Notes under the pieces: generated by a model | The model's input: only the letters and a program-made list of their open reading frames with translations | Told to the model about the DNA's origin: nothing | The model's database searches: none | Shown: positions 47,819-57,143 of the stretch, one piece after another | Numbering within the stretch: position 1 is the first letter of the stretch | How the letters are laid out: each line of letters opens with the position of its first letter | Translations under genes and position numbers: made by a program | NCBI RefSeq assembly: GCF_006438925.1 | Contig: NZ_RCZA01000002.1 | Location: 1-64,000 of the forward strand | DNA: 64,000 bases | Reading direction: 5' to 3' | Origin: Pseudomonas mandelii | GTDB lineage: Bacteria > Pseudomonadota > Gammaproteobacteria > Pseudomonadales > Pseudomonadaceae

Positions 47819-47907
47819 GTGGGAGCGAGCTTGCTCGCGATAGCGGTGGATCAGCTTGCATTAATGTTGAATGCTAAATCGCTATCGCGAGCAAGCTCGC
47901 TCCCACA
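47819..47907. repeat. REP doublet, GAGCTTGCTCGC family
   Basis: Exact 28-base arms 47819-47846 and 47880-47907 between rne and the leftward mocA-like gene. Confidence 0.9.
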
Positions 47908-47919
47908 TTGGGTTTGCGA

Positions 47920-48510
47920 TTACTTGAAGATCAATTTCTCTGGCACATCCACATCCCACAACACGCCGGGATCGTACACCGCCACCTCGACGACCCTCGC
48001 CTGCGCAAACAACGCCTTGGCACCTCGATCACCGGACAACGCCATCAACGCCGGACCAAAGCTGCGCCCAAATCCCACCGGATGCCCAAACTCGCCTTGA
48101 TGCACCGGAACACTGACGGCGTCATCAGCAATCTCCGCCACCACACGTTCAATACTCGACGCAAGGATGAACGGCATATCCCCCAGCACAATCAGCCAGC
48201 CACTGAGCTGCGGACACGCCGCCACCCCGGCCGCGATGCTGTCGCCCATGCCGGTCGATTCGATTAGTACAATCTCGCAGCCATAGGCCTGAGCCATGCG
48301 AATCACTTGCGGTCGATCCACAGTGGTCACCAGGACGCGCTTCTCAAGGGAAGCTGGCAAATTCACCAGCACTTGCTCGATCATCGAATGAACAGCACCC
48401 TCGCGCCCCGTACAATCCGCCACCAGCTTGTCCCTCTCGGCACCGGCCTCCTGTCGAAACCGACTGCCCTGCCCCGCCGCCAACACGATGACGCCGATAG
48501 GTTCGCTCAT
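47920..48510 (-). CDS. MobA/MocA-like molybdenum cofactor nucleotidyltransferase
   Basis: A 196-residue nucleotidyltransferase. VIVLAAGQGSRF is the nucleotide-binding loop in the MocA (cytidylyl) style; LVADCTG and VLGDMPFI follow, and FGHPVGFG is typical of the family. MocA makes the cytosine dinucleotide form of the cofactor used by xanthine-oxidase-family enzymes. It overlaps xdhC by four bases and ends the Mo-hydroxylase unit. Confidence 0.88.
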   Translation of the reverse strand: MSEPIGVIVLAAGQGSRFRQEAGAERDKLVADCTGREGAVHSMIEQVLVNLPASLEKRVLVTTVDRPQVIRMAQAYGCEIVLIESTGMGDSIAAGVAACPQLSGWLIVLGDMPFILASSIERVVAEIADDAVSVPVHQGEFGHPVGFGRSFGPALMALSGDRGAKALFAQARVVEVAVYDPGVLWDVDVPEKLIFK

Positions 48511-49490
48511 ACGACCTCCTGCAACAGCTTCTTCTGCTTCAGTTCGACGCCGTTCTTGATCGCCACGATTTCGGCCAGCAGCGACAAGGCGATTTCCGCC
48601 GGTGTGTGGCTGCCAATGTGCAAACCGATCGGGCCGTGCAGCCGAGAGATAGCCCCTTGTGACAAGCCTAGTTGAGCGAGGTTTTCCCGGCGCTTCAAGC
48701 TGTTGACCCGGGAGCCCAGCGCACCGACATAAAACGCTTTAGAGTCCAAAGCCGTGAGCAGCGCCATGTCATCGAGTCTAGGATCGTGGGTCAGTGCGAC
48801 GATGGCCGTACGTTCGTCGGTCTGGATGCTGAGCACCGCGTCATCGGGCATGCCCGAAACAAATCGCCCGTGCTGCTCTTCCCAGCCGTAAACGAACTCG
48901 GTGCGCGGATCGCAGATCAGCACTTCGAAATCCAGCAAACGTGCCATCTCGGCGACATAACGGGACAACTGCCCCGCACCGATCAGCAACAGCCGCCAAC
49001 GCGGGCCGTAAATGGCCCGCAACGTCTTGCCATCGAACGTCAGCACATCAGTCTTGTCAGCCGGTTGCAGCATGACTTCACCCGTCTCGACACTGAGCGA
49101 GCGAGCCACGATTTCGTGTGCCTCGCAGCGCGCCAGCAACTCGGCGACCCACGCCGGGTCACCGACCCGCTCCTCGGTCAGGCGCAAGGTGCCGCCACAC
49201 GGCAAACCGAAGCGTGCCGCCTCCTCACGGGTGACGCCGTAAGTGATCAATTGCACCGGCGGCCCATCGGCTGGAATACGACCGTCATGCAGCCGGGCAA
49301 TCAAATCGTCTTCGACACAACCACCGGACACCGAGCCAATCACCACACCATCTTCACGCAAGGCCAGCATGGCGCCAGGTGCCCGCGGCGCGGTGCCCCA
49401 GGTCTGGACCACGCTGTACAACACCACCCGCTGACCGGCGCGGCGCCATTCGAGCACGCTGCGCAGGACGTTCAGATCGACACTGTCCAT
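48507..49490 (-). CDS. XdhC/CoxI-family molybdenum cofactor maturation protein
   Basis: A 327-residue protein. The N-terminal XdhC/CoxI domain has SVVQTWGTAPRAPGAML and GSVSGGCVEDDLI; the C-terminal Rossmann domain starts at LLLIGAGQLSRYVAEMA. XdhC binds the cofactor, supports its sulfuration and delivers it to the hydroxylase. Its ATG shares one base with the stop of the large subunit gene. Confidence 0.9.
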   Translation of the reverse strand: MDSVDLNVLRSVLEWRRAGQRVVLYSVVQTWGTAPRAPGAMLALREDGVVIGSVSGGCVEDDLIARLHDGRIPADGPPVQLITYGVTREEAARFGLPCGGTLRLTEERVGDPAWVAELLARCEAHEIVARSLSVETGEVMLQPADKTDVLTFDGKTLRAIYGPRWRLLLIGAGQLSRYVAEMARLLDFEVLICDPRTEFVYGWEEQHGRFVSGMPDDAVLSIQTDERTAIVALTHDPRLDDMALLTALDSKAFYVGALGSRVNSLKRRENLAQLGLSQGAISRLHGPIGLHIGSHTPAEIALSLLAEIVAIKNGVELKQKKLLQEVV

Positions 49491-51811
49491 CAGGCTTGCG
49501 CCTTCTGCCAACCTTGCAGCTGATAGCGAACCGGCAGGTTGCGGATGCGCTTGCCGGTGGCGGCAAAGATTGCGTTGCACAGTGCTGGCGCAATCGGTGG
49601 CACGCCCGGCTCACCGACACCGCCCAATGGCACATCACCCGATGGTGTGACCAGATGAACCGCAACTTCCTTCGGCGCCAGGGACATGCGCGCTACTTCG
49701 TACATGTGGAAGTTGTCCTGCTGGACCTTGCCGTCCTTGAAGCTGATTTCCCCCAGCACCGCGTTACCCAGGCCCATGACGCAGGCGCCTTCGAACTGCG
49801 AGCGAATCCGCTCGGGGTTGATCTGCGGGCCGCAATCCACGGCGATGTCAGCCTTGTGCACGATCAGCGTGCCGTCGTCTTTGACTTCGACCTCGATCAC
49901 CGCCGCCACATAAGTCACGAAGCTGTAATGCACCGCCAGCCCCAGACCTCGGCCCTTGGGTAACTCACGGCCCCAACCGGCGGCTTTGGCAGCGGTTTCC
50001 AGTACCGTGCGCATCCGCGCGGTGTCGATCGGATAACGCTCGGGGGATTCGCCGTAGTTCCACTCTTCACTCAAGGTGCGCGGATCGATCTGCCGGTCCG
50101 GGCCAAGCAATTTGATCTGATACTTGAGCGGATCCTGGCCGGCCTTGTGCGCCAGCTCATCGACAAAGCTCTGAATCGCAAAACCGTGAGGGATGTTCGA
50201 CACCGAGCGATACCAGCCGACGCGTGTGTGAATCGCCGCTTCCGGGTTTTCCAGGCGCACGTTGGGGATCGCGTAAGCCATGTTGGTGAAACCCATGCCC
50301 AGTTCGAAGGCTGCCTCGTGGTTCATGCCCGGCGCAAACAGCGCAGTGATGCTCGGCGCCACGGTCCGGTGCAACCAGCCGGACGGCAGGCCGTCCTTGT
50401 TCAGGCTGGCTTTCAGGTACTCGGCCGACACCGTGTGGAAATAGGAGCAGTGTATGTCGTCTTCACGGGTCCATTGCACCCGCACTGCCTTGCCGGGGAA
50501 CTCCTTGGCGAGGATGGCCGCTTCGATGATGAAGTCCGGTTTGGATTTACGCCCGAAACCGCCGCCCAGCAAGGTGACGTTAAAGGTGACGTTATCGAAC
50601 GGAATACCGAGGCGCTCGCCAATGCGTTCGCGAGTGACTTGGGGGGCCTGGCTTGGAGCCCAGGCTTCGCACACGCCGTCCTTGAAGCGGGCGATGGCGA
50701 CCATCGGTTCCATGGGTGCTTGCGTGAGGTGCGGCAGGTAATAGGACGCTTCGAGCGTGCTGTTGGCACTGCCCATGGCTTCGTCGATATTGCCGGTATT
50801 GCGCACCACTTTGCCGGGTTTGAGGGAAGCTGCCTCGATTTCCTTGCGGTAGGCGATTGAGTCATAACTGGCGTTAGGACCATCATCCCACTCGATTTTC
50901 AACGCCTCGCGGCCCTTGATCGCGGCCCAGGTATTGCTGGCCACCACGGCCACGCCGCCCAAGGGCTGAAACTCCGATGGCAGTGGATGACCTTCGATCT
51001 GCACGACCTTGACCACGCCCGGGACTTTCATCGCGGCACTGGAGTCGACGGACTTAACCTTGCCGCCGTAAACCGCAGGGCGTGCAATGGTGGCGTAGAG
51101 CATGCCGTCGAAATGGACGTCTGCACCGTAAATGGCGCGGCCATTGACGATGTCGGCACCGTCGATGGCCTTGGTGCCTTCCTTACCGATGTAGCGGAAT
51201 TCCGACGGCTGCTTGAGTCGCAGGCTGTCACGCGCCGGCACTGCCAACGCACCAGCAGCGGCGGCCAAGGCGCCGTACCCCAGTTCACGACCGGTCGGTT
51301 GGTGAATGACTTTATGCAGTTGCGCGTGGCATTCGCTGACCGGCACTTTCCACTGTTCGGCAGCCGCTTGTTCAAGCATGGTCCGCGCGGCAGCACCGCA
51401 GCGACGCATCGGCTCGTACCAGTGGCGCATGCTGCGCGAACCATCGGTGTCCTGGTTGCCAAAGCGCACTTCGTCGCCCGGCGCCTGTTGCACCTTCATC
51501 ATCGCCCAGTCGGCTTCCAGCTCATCGGCCACCACCATCGTCAGGCTGGTGCGCACACCCTGGCCCATTTCCGAACGGTTGCAGACCACGGTCACCGTGC
51601 CGTCAGTAGCGATGCTGAGGTATACCTTGGGATCGTCGATCCAGCCGTTGGGCATGCCGTCGGCGCCGAATTTCTTCTCTTTCTCGGCAGCGAAAGCGTC
51701 TTGCCAGCCCCAGCTCGCCACCAGTACCAGCGCACTGGTGGCGCCAACGCCTTTGAGGAAACCGCGACGACTGAGGTTGCTCAGCGCGAAATCATTCGGT
51801 AACTGGCTCAT
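49490..51811 (-). CDS. Molybdenum hydroxylase large subunit, isoquinoline 1-oxidoreductase (IorB) type
   Basis: A 773-residue Mo-binding subunit of the xanthine oxidase family. A Tat signal is seen at residues 14-20 (SRRGFLK) with a hydrophobic stretch after it. [13 protein letters not shown] and the C-terminal [19 protein letters not shown] (catalytic Glu region) are family marks. It should hydroxylate an N-heterocycle or oxidise an aldehyde in the periplasm, but the substrate cannot be told. No cytochrome c or FAD subunit gene is adjacent. It overlaps the small subunit gene by four bases. Confidence 0.9.
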   Translation of the reverse strand: MSQLPNDFALSNLSRRGFLKGVGATSALVLVASWGWQDAFAAEKEKKFGADGMPNGWIDDPKVYLSIATDGTVTVVCNRSEMGQGVRTSLTMVVADELEADWAMMKVQQAPGDEVRFGNQDTDGSRSMRHWYEPMRRCGAAARTMLEQAAAEQWKVPVSECHAQLHKVIHQPTGRELGYGALAAAAGALAVPARDSLRLKQPSEFRYIGKEGTKAIDGADIVNGRAIYGADVHFDGMLYATIARPAVYGGKVKSVDSSAAMKVPGVVKVVQIEGHPLPSEFQPLGGVAVVASNTWAAIKGREALKIEWDDGPNASYDSIAYRKEIEAASLKPGKVVRNTGNIDEAMGSANSTLEASYYLPHLTQAPMEPMVAIARFKDGVCEAWAPSQAPQVTRERIGERLGIPFDNVTFNVTLLGGGFGRKSKPDFIIEAAILAKEFPGKAVRVQWTREDDIHCSYFHTVSAEYLKASLNKDGLPSGWLHRTVAPSITALFAPGMNHEAAFELGMGFTNMAYAIPNVRLENPEAAIHTRVGWYRSVSNIPHGFAIQSFVDELAHKAGQDPLKYQIKLLGPDRQIDPRTLSEEWNYGESPERYPIDTARMRTVLETAAKAAGWGRELPKGRGLGLAVHYSFVTYVAAVIEVEVKDDGTLIVHKADIAVDCGPQINPERIRSQFEGACVMGLGNAVLGEISFKDGKVQQDNFHMYEVARMSLAPKEVAVHLVTPSGDVPLGGVGEPGVPPIAPALCNAIFAATGKRIRNLPVRYQLQGWQKAQA

Positions 51812-52278
51812 GCCTTGGCCTCCTTCAGGTGAGTGGATGCCTGGCGGATGGCGGTCTTGATACGGTTGTAAGTGCCGCAGCGGCAAATATTACCGACCAT
51901 CGCCTCTTCGATCTGTTCGTCGCTGGGGTTCGGGTTGGTCTTGAGCAGCGCCGTGGCGGACATGATCTGCCCGCCCTGACAGAAACCGCACTGGGCCACG
52001 GCGGTGTCGAGCCAGGCTTGCTGGACAACTTGCCCGACCGGGTCGGCGTGCAGGTTATCGATGGTGGTGACGTTCTGGCCGACCACCGAACCGATCGGCG
52101 TGATGCAACTGCGCGCCGGGGCGCCTTCGATATGGATGGTGCAGGCACCGCACAGGCCCATGCCGCAGCCGAATTTGGTGCCGTTGTAACCGGCCACGTC
52201 GCGGATCGCCCAGAGCAGCGGCATATCCTCGGTGACATCGAGTTGATGGTCTTGACCATTGAGCTTCAGGGTAATCAT
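51808..52278 (-). CDS. Molybdenum hydroxylase 2Fe-2S subunit, IorA type
   Basis: A 156-residue protein with a plant-type 2Fe-2S cluster at Cys38, Cys43, Cys46 and Cys58, and a second cluster at Cys97, Cys100, Cys132 and Cys134 (CGFC and CRC). It has no signal peptide, so it probably crosses the membrane folded with the Tat-exported large subunit. ATG 52278 is preferred; GTG 52284 two codons earlier is open. It is the first gene of the four-gene Mo unit. Confidence 0.92.
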   Translation of the reverse strand: MITLKLNGQDHQLDVTEDMPLLWAIRDVAGYNGTKFGCGMGLCGACTIHIEGAPARSCITPIGSVVGQNVTTIDNLHADPVGQVVQQAWLDTAVAQCGFCQGGQIMSATALLKTNPNPSDEQIEEAMVGNICRCGTYNRIKTAIRQASTHLKEAKA

Positions 52279-52460
52279 GGGCACGCCCGCATATTATTGG
52301 TTATGGGGTCGAGCAATCTGCCGCCTGGGGTTGGCGGTTGGCATCACGCAGATCGGCTCAGGCTAATGAGGCTCTCTTATGCGGACGGTAGCGTCTGCAT
52401 CGGGCCTTTGATGGAGCAAACGTTTGCATCGTTAGGTGGCTAAGTTAACCCAGCATTAAC

Positions 52461-52499
52461 AAAAAAGCCCTGCACCGTTAAACGTGTGCAAGGCTTTGA
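52461..52499 (-). terminator. Terminator of murB
   Basis: AAAGCCCTGCAC pairs with GTGCAAGGCTTT with one mismatch; read leftward it is followed by a T-run. Confidence 0.8.
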
Positions 52500-52521
52500 G
52501 ATCAGTCTTGAAAGCGTAGCC

Positions 52522-53541
52522 TCAATACCGATTGGGCTCCATTTCCAGGTCGACATGAAAACGTTCTGAAATGTCTTTCTGGATGCGTTGCGCCAGGTTC
52601 AGCAATTGCAGACCTGTCGCGTTGCCGTAGTTGACCAGCACCAACGCCTGCAATTTATGCACGCCGGCATCGGCGTCACGGAAACCTTTCCAGCCGGCCC
52701 GCTCGATCAGCCACCCCGCCGCCAGTTTCATCTGCCCGTCAGGTTGCGCGTAAGCCACCAGATCCGGGTATTCAGCTTTGAGTTGCGCGACAAGCGCCGC
52801 TGGCACCAAAGGATTCTTGAAGAAGCTGCCGGCATTGCCGAGCACTGCCGGGTCCGGGAGCTTCTCATTGCGGATGCTGCAAATCGCCTGGCTGACATCG
52901 GTGGCGGTCGGGTGATCGATACCTTGCTCGGTCAGGCGCTGACGCACCGGGCCGTACTCCAGATGCAGGTACGCGGCGCGGTCCAGGATGAAACGAACCC
53001 GCAGGATCAACCAACGCCCCGGTTCCTGTTTGAACAGGCTGTCGCGGTAGGCGAAGTTGCATTCTTCCAGGGTAAAGTCCCGCAAGTCGCCGGTCTGGCG
53101 ATCCAGCGCGGTCAGGCCCGCGAACACGTCCTTGATCTCCACGCCATAAGCACCGATGTTCTGCATCGGTGCCGCACCGACGGTGCCGGGAATCAGGCTG
53201 AGGTTCTCCAGCCCCGACAAGCCCTGCGCCAAGGTGTGCTGCACGAACGGATGCCAAGGCTCGCCGGCCTCGGCTTCGATCACGACCTTGCTGCCGTCAT
53301 CGCTCAGGATGCGAATCCCGCGGGTGGCCATGCGCAGCACCAGCGACTGGATATCGGCCGTCAGCAGCAGGTTGCTGCCACCGCCAATCACCAACAGCGG
53401 CACGTCATGTTCCAGCGCATAAGCCAGGGCTTCACGCACGTCGGCATCGCTGTGGGCTTCGGCAAACAGCCGGGCCTGAACGTCGACACCAAAGCTGTTG
53501 AACGGCTTGAGCGAAACCTGGGCGTGCACCTGCAAACTCAT
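52522..53541 (-). CDS. murB: UDP-N-acetylenolpyruvoylglucosamine reductase
   Basis: A 339-residue type I MurB flavoenzyme that makes UDP-MurNAc. The FAD region shows LLVIGGGSNLLL and GLENLSLIPGTVGAAPMQNIG; the catalytic serine is in GNAGSFFKNPLV. It is the last gene of the exbB-to-murB operon and overlaps the phosphatase gene by four bases. Confidence 0.95.
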   Translation of the reverse strand: MSLQVHAQVSLKPFNSFGVDVQARLFAEAHSDADVREALAYALEHDVPLLVIGGGSNLLLTADIQSLVLRMATRGIRILSDDGSKVVIEAEAGEPWHPFVQHTLAQGLSGLENLSLIPGTVGAAPMQNIGAYGVEIKDVFAGLTALDRQTGDLRDFTLEECNFAYRDSLFKQEPGRWLILRVRFILDRAAYLHLEYGPVRQRLTEQGIDHPTATDVSQAICSIRNEKLPDPAVLGNAGSFFKNPLVPAALVAQLKAEYPDLVAYAQPDGQMKLAAGWLIERAGWKGFRDADAGVHKLQALVLVNYGNATGLQLLNLAQRIQKDISERFHVDLEMEPNRY

Positions 53542-54002
53542 AACCGTCCCTTCAATTCGATCACCAGCAAATCACTGGCGCGCTCGATCAGGTCCAGCAC
53601 CTGCTCAAAGCCTTGGTCGCCGTCGTAGTACGGATCCGGCACTTCATCGATTTCCGACTGGTAGCGACGCAGGAACAGATCCAACTCGGCTTTGCCCTTG
53701 GCCGGTTGCAAGGCCTTGAGGTTGCGCAGGTTGCTGTGGTCCATCGCCAGAATCAGGTCGTAGGTGGCGAAATCGGCGCGGGACACTTGCTGGGCGCGCT
53801 GAGCAGACAAGTCATAACCGCGCAGCTTGGCCGCCGCCTGACTGCGCTTGTCCGGGGCCTTGCCGACGTGCCAGTCACCGGTACCAGCGGAGGCGACTTC
53901 GATTTGATTGGCCAGCCCCGCTTCGCGCAGTTTATGCCGCAGCACGCCTTCGGCCGTAGGTGAACGGCAGATGTTGCCCAGGCAGACAAACAAAACCCGC
54001 AT
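53538..54002 (-). CDS. Low-molecular-weight protein-tyrosine phosphatase
   Basis: A 154-residue phosphatase. The P-loop C-X5-R is Cys7 to Arg13 (CLGNICRS), and the general acid is in VPDPYYDGDQGF. Such enzymes often control polysaccharide kinases, but none lies nearby; here it sits between kdsB and murB, sharing one base with kdsB. Confidence 0.93.
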   Translation of the reverse strand: MRVLFVCLGNICRSPTAEGVLRHKLREAGLANQIEVASAGTGDWHVGKAPDKRSQAAAKLRGYDLSAQRAQQVSRADFATYDLILAMDHSNLRNLKALQPAKGKAELDLFLRRYQSEIDEVPDPYYDGDQGFEQVLDLIERASDLLVIELKGRL

Positions 54003-54766
54003 CAGGCCTCCAGCAGGCGACGAACGCGCTCAAGGTCTTCGACGGTGTCGACGCCGGTCGGCGGTGCGATCAGCGCGTCCGCGACGTGAATCCGTACGCC
54101 GTGCCACAGGGCACGCAGCTGTTCGAGGGATTCGGTATTTTCCAGCCAGCACGGGCCCCAGCTGACGAAGTCATGCAGGAAACCGGCGCGGTAGGCATAG
54201 ATGCCGATGTGGCGGCGATAGGGTACGCCTTCCGGCAATTGCTCGCGGCTTTTGGCGAACGCGTCGCGGGCCCACGGCAACGTGGCACGACTGAAGGTCA
54301 GCGCCAGACCATTAAGGTCGCTGACAACCTTGACCACGTTGGGATTGAACAGGGTTTCCACGTCTTCGATCGGCTCGGCCAGCGTGGCCATGCGCGCTTC
54401 GGTGTGGGCGGCCAGGTTGGCGGCAACCTGATCGATCACACTCGGCGGGATCAGCGGCTCGTCACCCTGAACGTTGACCACAATGGCGTCGGGCGCCAGG
54501 CCCAGTTTCGCGGCGACTTCGGCCAAACGGTCGGTGCCGGAGTTGTGATCTTCGCGGGTCAGCACCACTTCAGCGCCAAACCCGTTACAGGCCTCGACGA
54601 TGCGCGCATCGTCAGTGGCAACCACCACGCGCTGGGCGCTGCTTTTGCTCGCCTGTTCCCAGACGTGCTGGATCATCGGCTTGCCGGCGATCAGCAGCAA
54701 CGGTTTGCCCGGCAAGCGGGTGGAGGCGTAGCGCGATGGAATGACAACGGTAAAGGCTGTGGTCAT
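54002..54766 (-). CDS. kdsB: 3-deoxy-manno-octulosonate cytidylyltransferase
   Basis: A 254-residue enzyme that activates KDO as CMP-KDO for lipopolysaccharide. [23 protein letters not shown] and [12 protein letters not shown] are standard motifs. It overlaps the Trm112-like gene by four bases. Confidence 0.96.
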   Translation of the reverse strand: MTTAFTVVIPSRYASTRLPGKPLLLIAGKPMIQHVWEQASKSSAQRVVVATDDARIVEACNGFGAEVVLTREDHNSGTDRLAEVAAKLGLAPDAIVVNVQGDEPLIPPSVIDQVAANLAAHTEARMATLAEPIEDVETLFNPNVVKVVSDLNGLALTFSRATLPWARDAFAKSREQLPEGVPYRRHIGIYAYRAGFLHDFVSWGPCWLENTESLEQLRALWHGVRIHVADALIAPPTGVDTVEDLERVRRLLEA

Positions 54767-54948
54767 TTATCCAGACGCTCGTCGGTGGTCAGGGTGCGGG
54801 CTTCGGTTTCGAGCATCACCGGGATGCCGTCGCGAATCGGGTAAGCGAGACCTGCGCCCTTGCTGATCAGCTCGGTTTTGTCGGCGCTGAGCTTGAGCGG
54901 GCCTTTGCAGACCGGGCAAGCAAGGATATCGAGCAATTTGGTGTCCAT
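54763..54948 (-). CDS. Trm112-family (DUF343) small zinc-ribbon-like protein
   Basis: A 61-residue protein starting [19 protein letters not shown]. The CPVC pair is present but the second Cys pair of a full zinc ribbon is not, as in E. coli YcaR. ATG 54948 is used; the longer frame upstream overlaps lpxK. It lies between lpxK and kdsB. Confidence 0.92.
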   Translation of the reverse strand: MDTKLLDILACPVCKGPLKLSADKTELISKGAGLAYPIRDGIPVMLETEARTLTTDERLDK

Positions 54949-54971
54949 GAGCATTCCCTGGATAAATGGAT

Positions 54972-55982
54972 TTAAGGCAAAAGACGAGCCGGCAACAGGC
55001 GCATCAACTGCGTATCGAACCAGGCCACGAAGGCCGGTGATGGCGCAGCATCGACCGCCAGGTACCACCAATCGGCGGCGGCGAAGGCACGGCACTTCAC
55101 CGCGTCCTTTTCGGTCATCACCAACGGCAATGACGGTGTGAAATTCAAGGCCTGCACGCTGTATTCGGCGTGGTCGGCAAACGCATGCGGGACTGGCTGC
55201 CAGTGTAGCGTTTCGAGGGTTGTGAAGAAACGCTGCGGATTGCCGATCCCGGCCACGGCGTGCAGCGCCTGGCCAGCGGGAAAGTGGTCGAGGGGACGCC
55301 GCTCGCCGCTGTGCAGATTGACCAGTTCAGTGGGTTGAAGCTGGAAGGCAAAACCGCCGTCGCGATCGGCATCGGCACCGTTGTACAGCACCGCGTCGAC
55401 GCTTTGCAGGCGCTCGGCCGGCTCACGCAACGGCCCGGCGGGCAGGCAGCGCTGGTTGCCCAAACCTCGGGCGGCATCGATCAGCACCAGTTCAAGGTCC
55501 CGGGCCAGACGGTAATGCTGCATGCCGTCGTCGGACAGGATCAGGTCCAGCGGCTCACTCGCCAGCAGCGCTTTGACGGCACGGCTGCGGTCGGGGTCGA
55601 TCATCAACGGAACGCCGGTGCGCTGGACGATCAACAGCGGTTCGTCGCCTGCGGTATCGGCGCTTTGATCCGCCTCAACCCGCCACGGCAATTGCGGCGG
55701 CTTGGCGCCATAACCCCGACTGACCACGCCGACCCGCAAACCGCTGCGCTGGCAGTGCTGGATCATCCACAGAATCAGCGGGGTCTTGCCGGTGCCGCCG
55801 ACGGTGATATTACCCACTACGATCAACGGCACCGGCGGTTGATAGATCTCGCCCTCTCCCGCCAGAAAACGCTTGCGCTTGTTATTGACCACGCGCCGAT
55901 ACAACCACTCCAGCGGCTGCAACAGCTTCAGGGCCGGATGACCTTGGTACCACGCGGCGAGCAAGCGATCGGACATGGCCAT
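54972..55982 (-). CDS. lpxK: Tetraacyldisaccharide 4'-kinase
   Basis: A 336-residue inner-membrane kinase of lipid A synthesis. The P-loop is [13 protein letters not shown], and [12 protein letters not shown] is conserved. Its ATG shares one base with the exbD stop; an ATG two codons later is also possible. msbA, the usual partner in enterics, is not adjacent; ExbB/ExbD precede it instead. Confidence 0.95.
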   Translation of the reverse strand: MAMSDRLLAAWYQGHPALKLLQPLEWLYRRVVNNKRKRFLAGEGEIYQPPVPLIVVGNITVGGTGKTPLILWMIQHCQRSGLRVGVVSRGYGAKPPQLPWRVEADQSADTAGDEPLLIVQRTGVPLMIDPDRSRAVKALLASEPLDLILSDDGMQHYRLARDLELVLIDAARGLGNQRCLPAGPLREPAERLQSVDAVLYNGADADRDGGFAFQLQPTELVNLHSGERRPLDHFPAGQALHAVAGIGNPQRFFTTLETLHWQPVPHAFADHAEYSVQALNFTPSLPLVMTEKDAVKCRAFAAADWWYLAVDAAPSPAFVAWFDTQLMRLLPARLLP

Positions 55983-56413
55983 CAGGGCGCGGGCGGCGCC
56001 GCCTCGACAGTGGTCATGCGCAGGTGGCTGAAACCGAGTTTACCGGCGGCGTCCATGGCGGTAATGACGGACTGATGCTGAGTCTTGCCGTCGGCGCTGA
56101 TGGACAGCGGCAGGTTGGTGTCGCCACTGGATTCTTTCTGCAACGCATCCATCAGCGTCGCCAGGTCGTTTTTGGGCAATACCTGATTATTCACCGAGAA
56201 TGCGCCTTCAGCATTGATGGCAACGTCCAGGTGTTTGACCTGCTGGTCTTCGGCAGGCGAGCCGCTGACCGCTTCCGGCAGATCAACGCGCAACTGGGTT
56301 TCACGGGTAAAGGTGGTGGTGACCACGAAAAACAGCAGCAGGATAAACACCACGTCAATCAGCGACGCGAGGTTGATGTCTACCGTTTCCCGCGGTTTGC
56401 GGCGGAATTTCAC
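55982..56413 (-). CDS. exbD: ExbD/TolR-family membrane protein
   Basis: A 143-residue protein with one membrane helix near residues 15-35 ([17 protein letters not shown]) carrying the essential Asp, then a periplasmic domain. With ExbB it forms a proton-driven motor. The adjacent genes are for lipid A, so this pair may not serve TonB. It overlaps exbB by four bases. Confidence 0.9.
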   Translation of the reverse strand: MKFRRKPRETVDINLASLIDVVFILLLFFVVTTTFTRETQLRVDLPEAVSGSPAEDQQVKHLDVAINAEGAFSVNNQVLPKNDLATLMDALQKESSGDTNLPLSISADGKTQHQSVITAMDAAGKLGFSHLRMTTVEAAPPAP

Positions 56414-57045
56414 GCTTTGCCCCCATTCAGGTCGACATCACGGTCACCCTGTACCACCTCGACCAGTTTGATCGCTTCCTGCTCCATGCCCACGACCAAC
56501 TCATCGATCCGGCGTTGCAGGAACCGGTGGAAGAATACGGCCGGGATACCGACCATCAGGCCCGCAGCTGTGGTGATCAAGGCCTTGGAAATACCACCGG
56601 CCAGCACCGCAGCATTGGTGCCCATGCCCGTGCCCATGAACGCGCTGAAAATGTCGATCATGCCCAGCACCGTACCCAACAGACCCAGCAACGGGGCCAT
56701 GGCGGCGATGGTGCCCAACGCGTTGATGTAGCGTTCGAGCTCGTGGATGACCCGCGCGGCAGCCTCTTCGATGCACTCTTTCATGATCTCGCGACCATGC
56801 TTGGAGTTCGCCAGGCCAGCCGCCAGGATTTCGCCCAACGGCGAGTTGGCGCGCAGTTCCTTGAGTTTTTCTTTATTGAGTTGTTTGTCCTTGATCCAGA
56901 CCCAGACTTGCCCGAGCAAATGCTCCGGGGTCACACGGCTGGCTCGCAGGGTCCAGAGACGCTCGGCGACAATCGCCATTGCCGCGATGGAACTCAAAAT
57001 GATCGGCAGCATCATCCAGCCGCCGGATTTGACTAATTCCCACAC
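56410..57045 (-). CDS. exbB: ExbB/TolQ-family membrane protein
   Basis: A 211-residue protein with three membrane helices; the second and third (APLLGLLGTVLGMIDIFSAF and ALITTAAGLMVGIPAVFF) are the TolQ/ExbB channel helices. GTG 57045 (MWELVKSGGW) is preferred because it gives the standard N-terminus; GTG 57075 is open. It is first in a seven-gene operon reaching murB. Confidence 0.9.
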   Translation of the reverse strand: MWELVKSGGWMMLPIILSSIAAMAIVAERLWTLRASRVTPEHLLGQVWVWIKDKQLNKEKLKELRANSPLGEILAAGLANSKHGREIMKECIEEAAARVIHELERYINALGTIAAMAPLLGLLGTVLGMIDIFSAFMGTGMGTNAAVLAGGISKALITTAAGLMVGIPAVFFHRFLQRRIDELVVGMEQEAIKLVEVVQGDRDVDLNGGKA

Positions 57046-57143
57046 AGTGTCAGTCCCCTCGAAAAAGTGCGCCACTCTAACATAGGGGGTCGGCGCACCG
57101 AAAACCGCGATGTCGCATCCGGTCGGGCGTTAATCACACGGAG

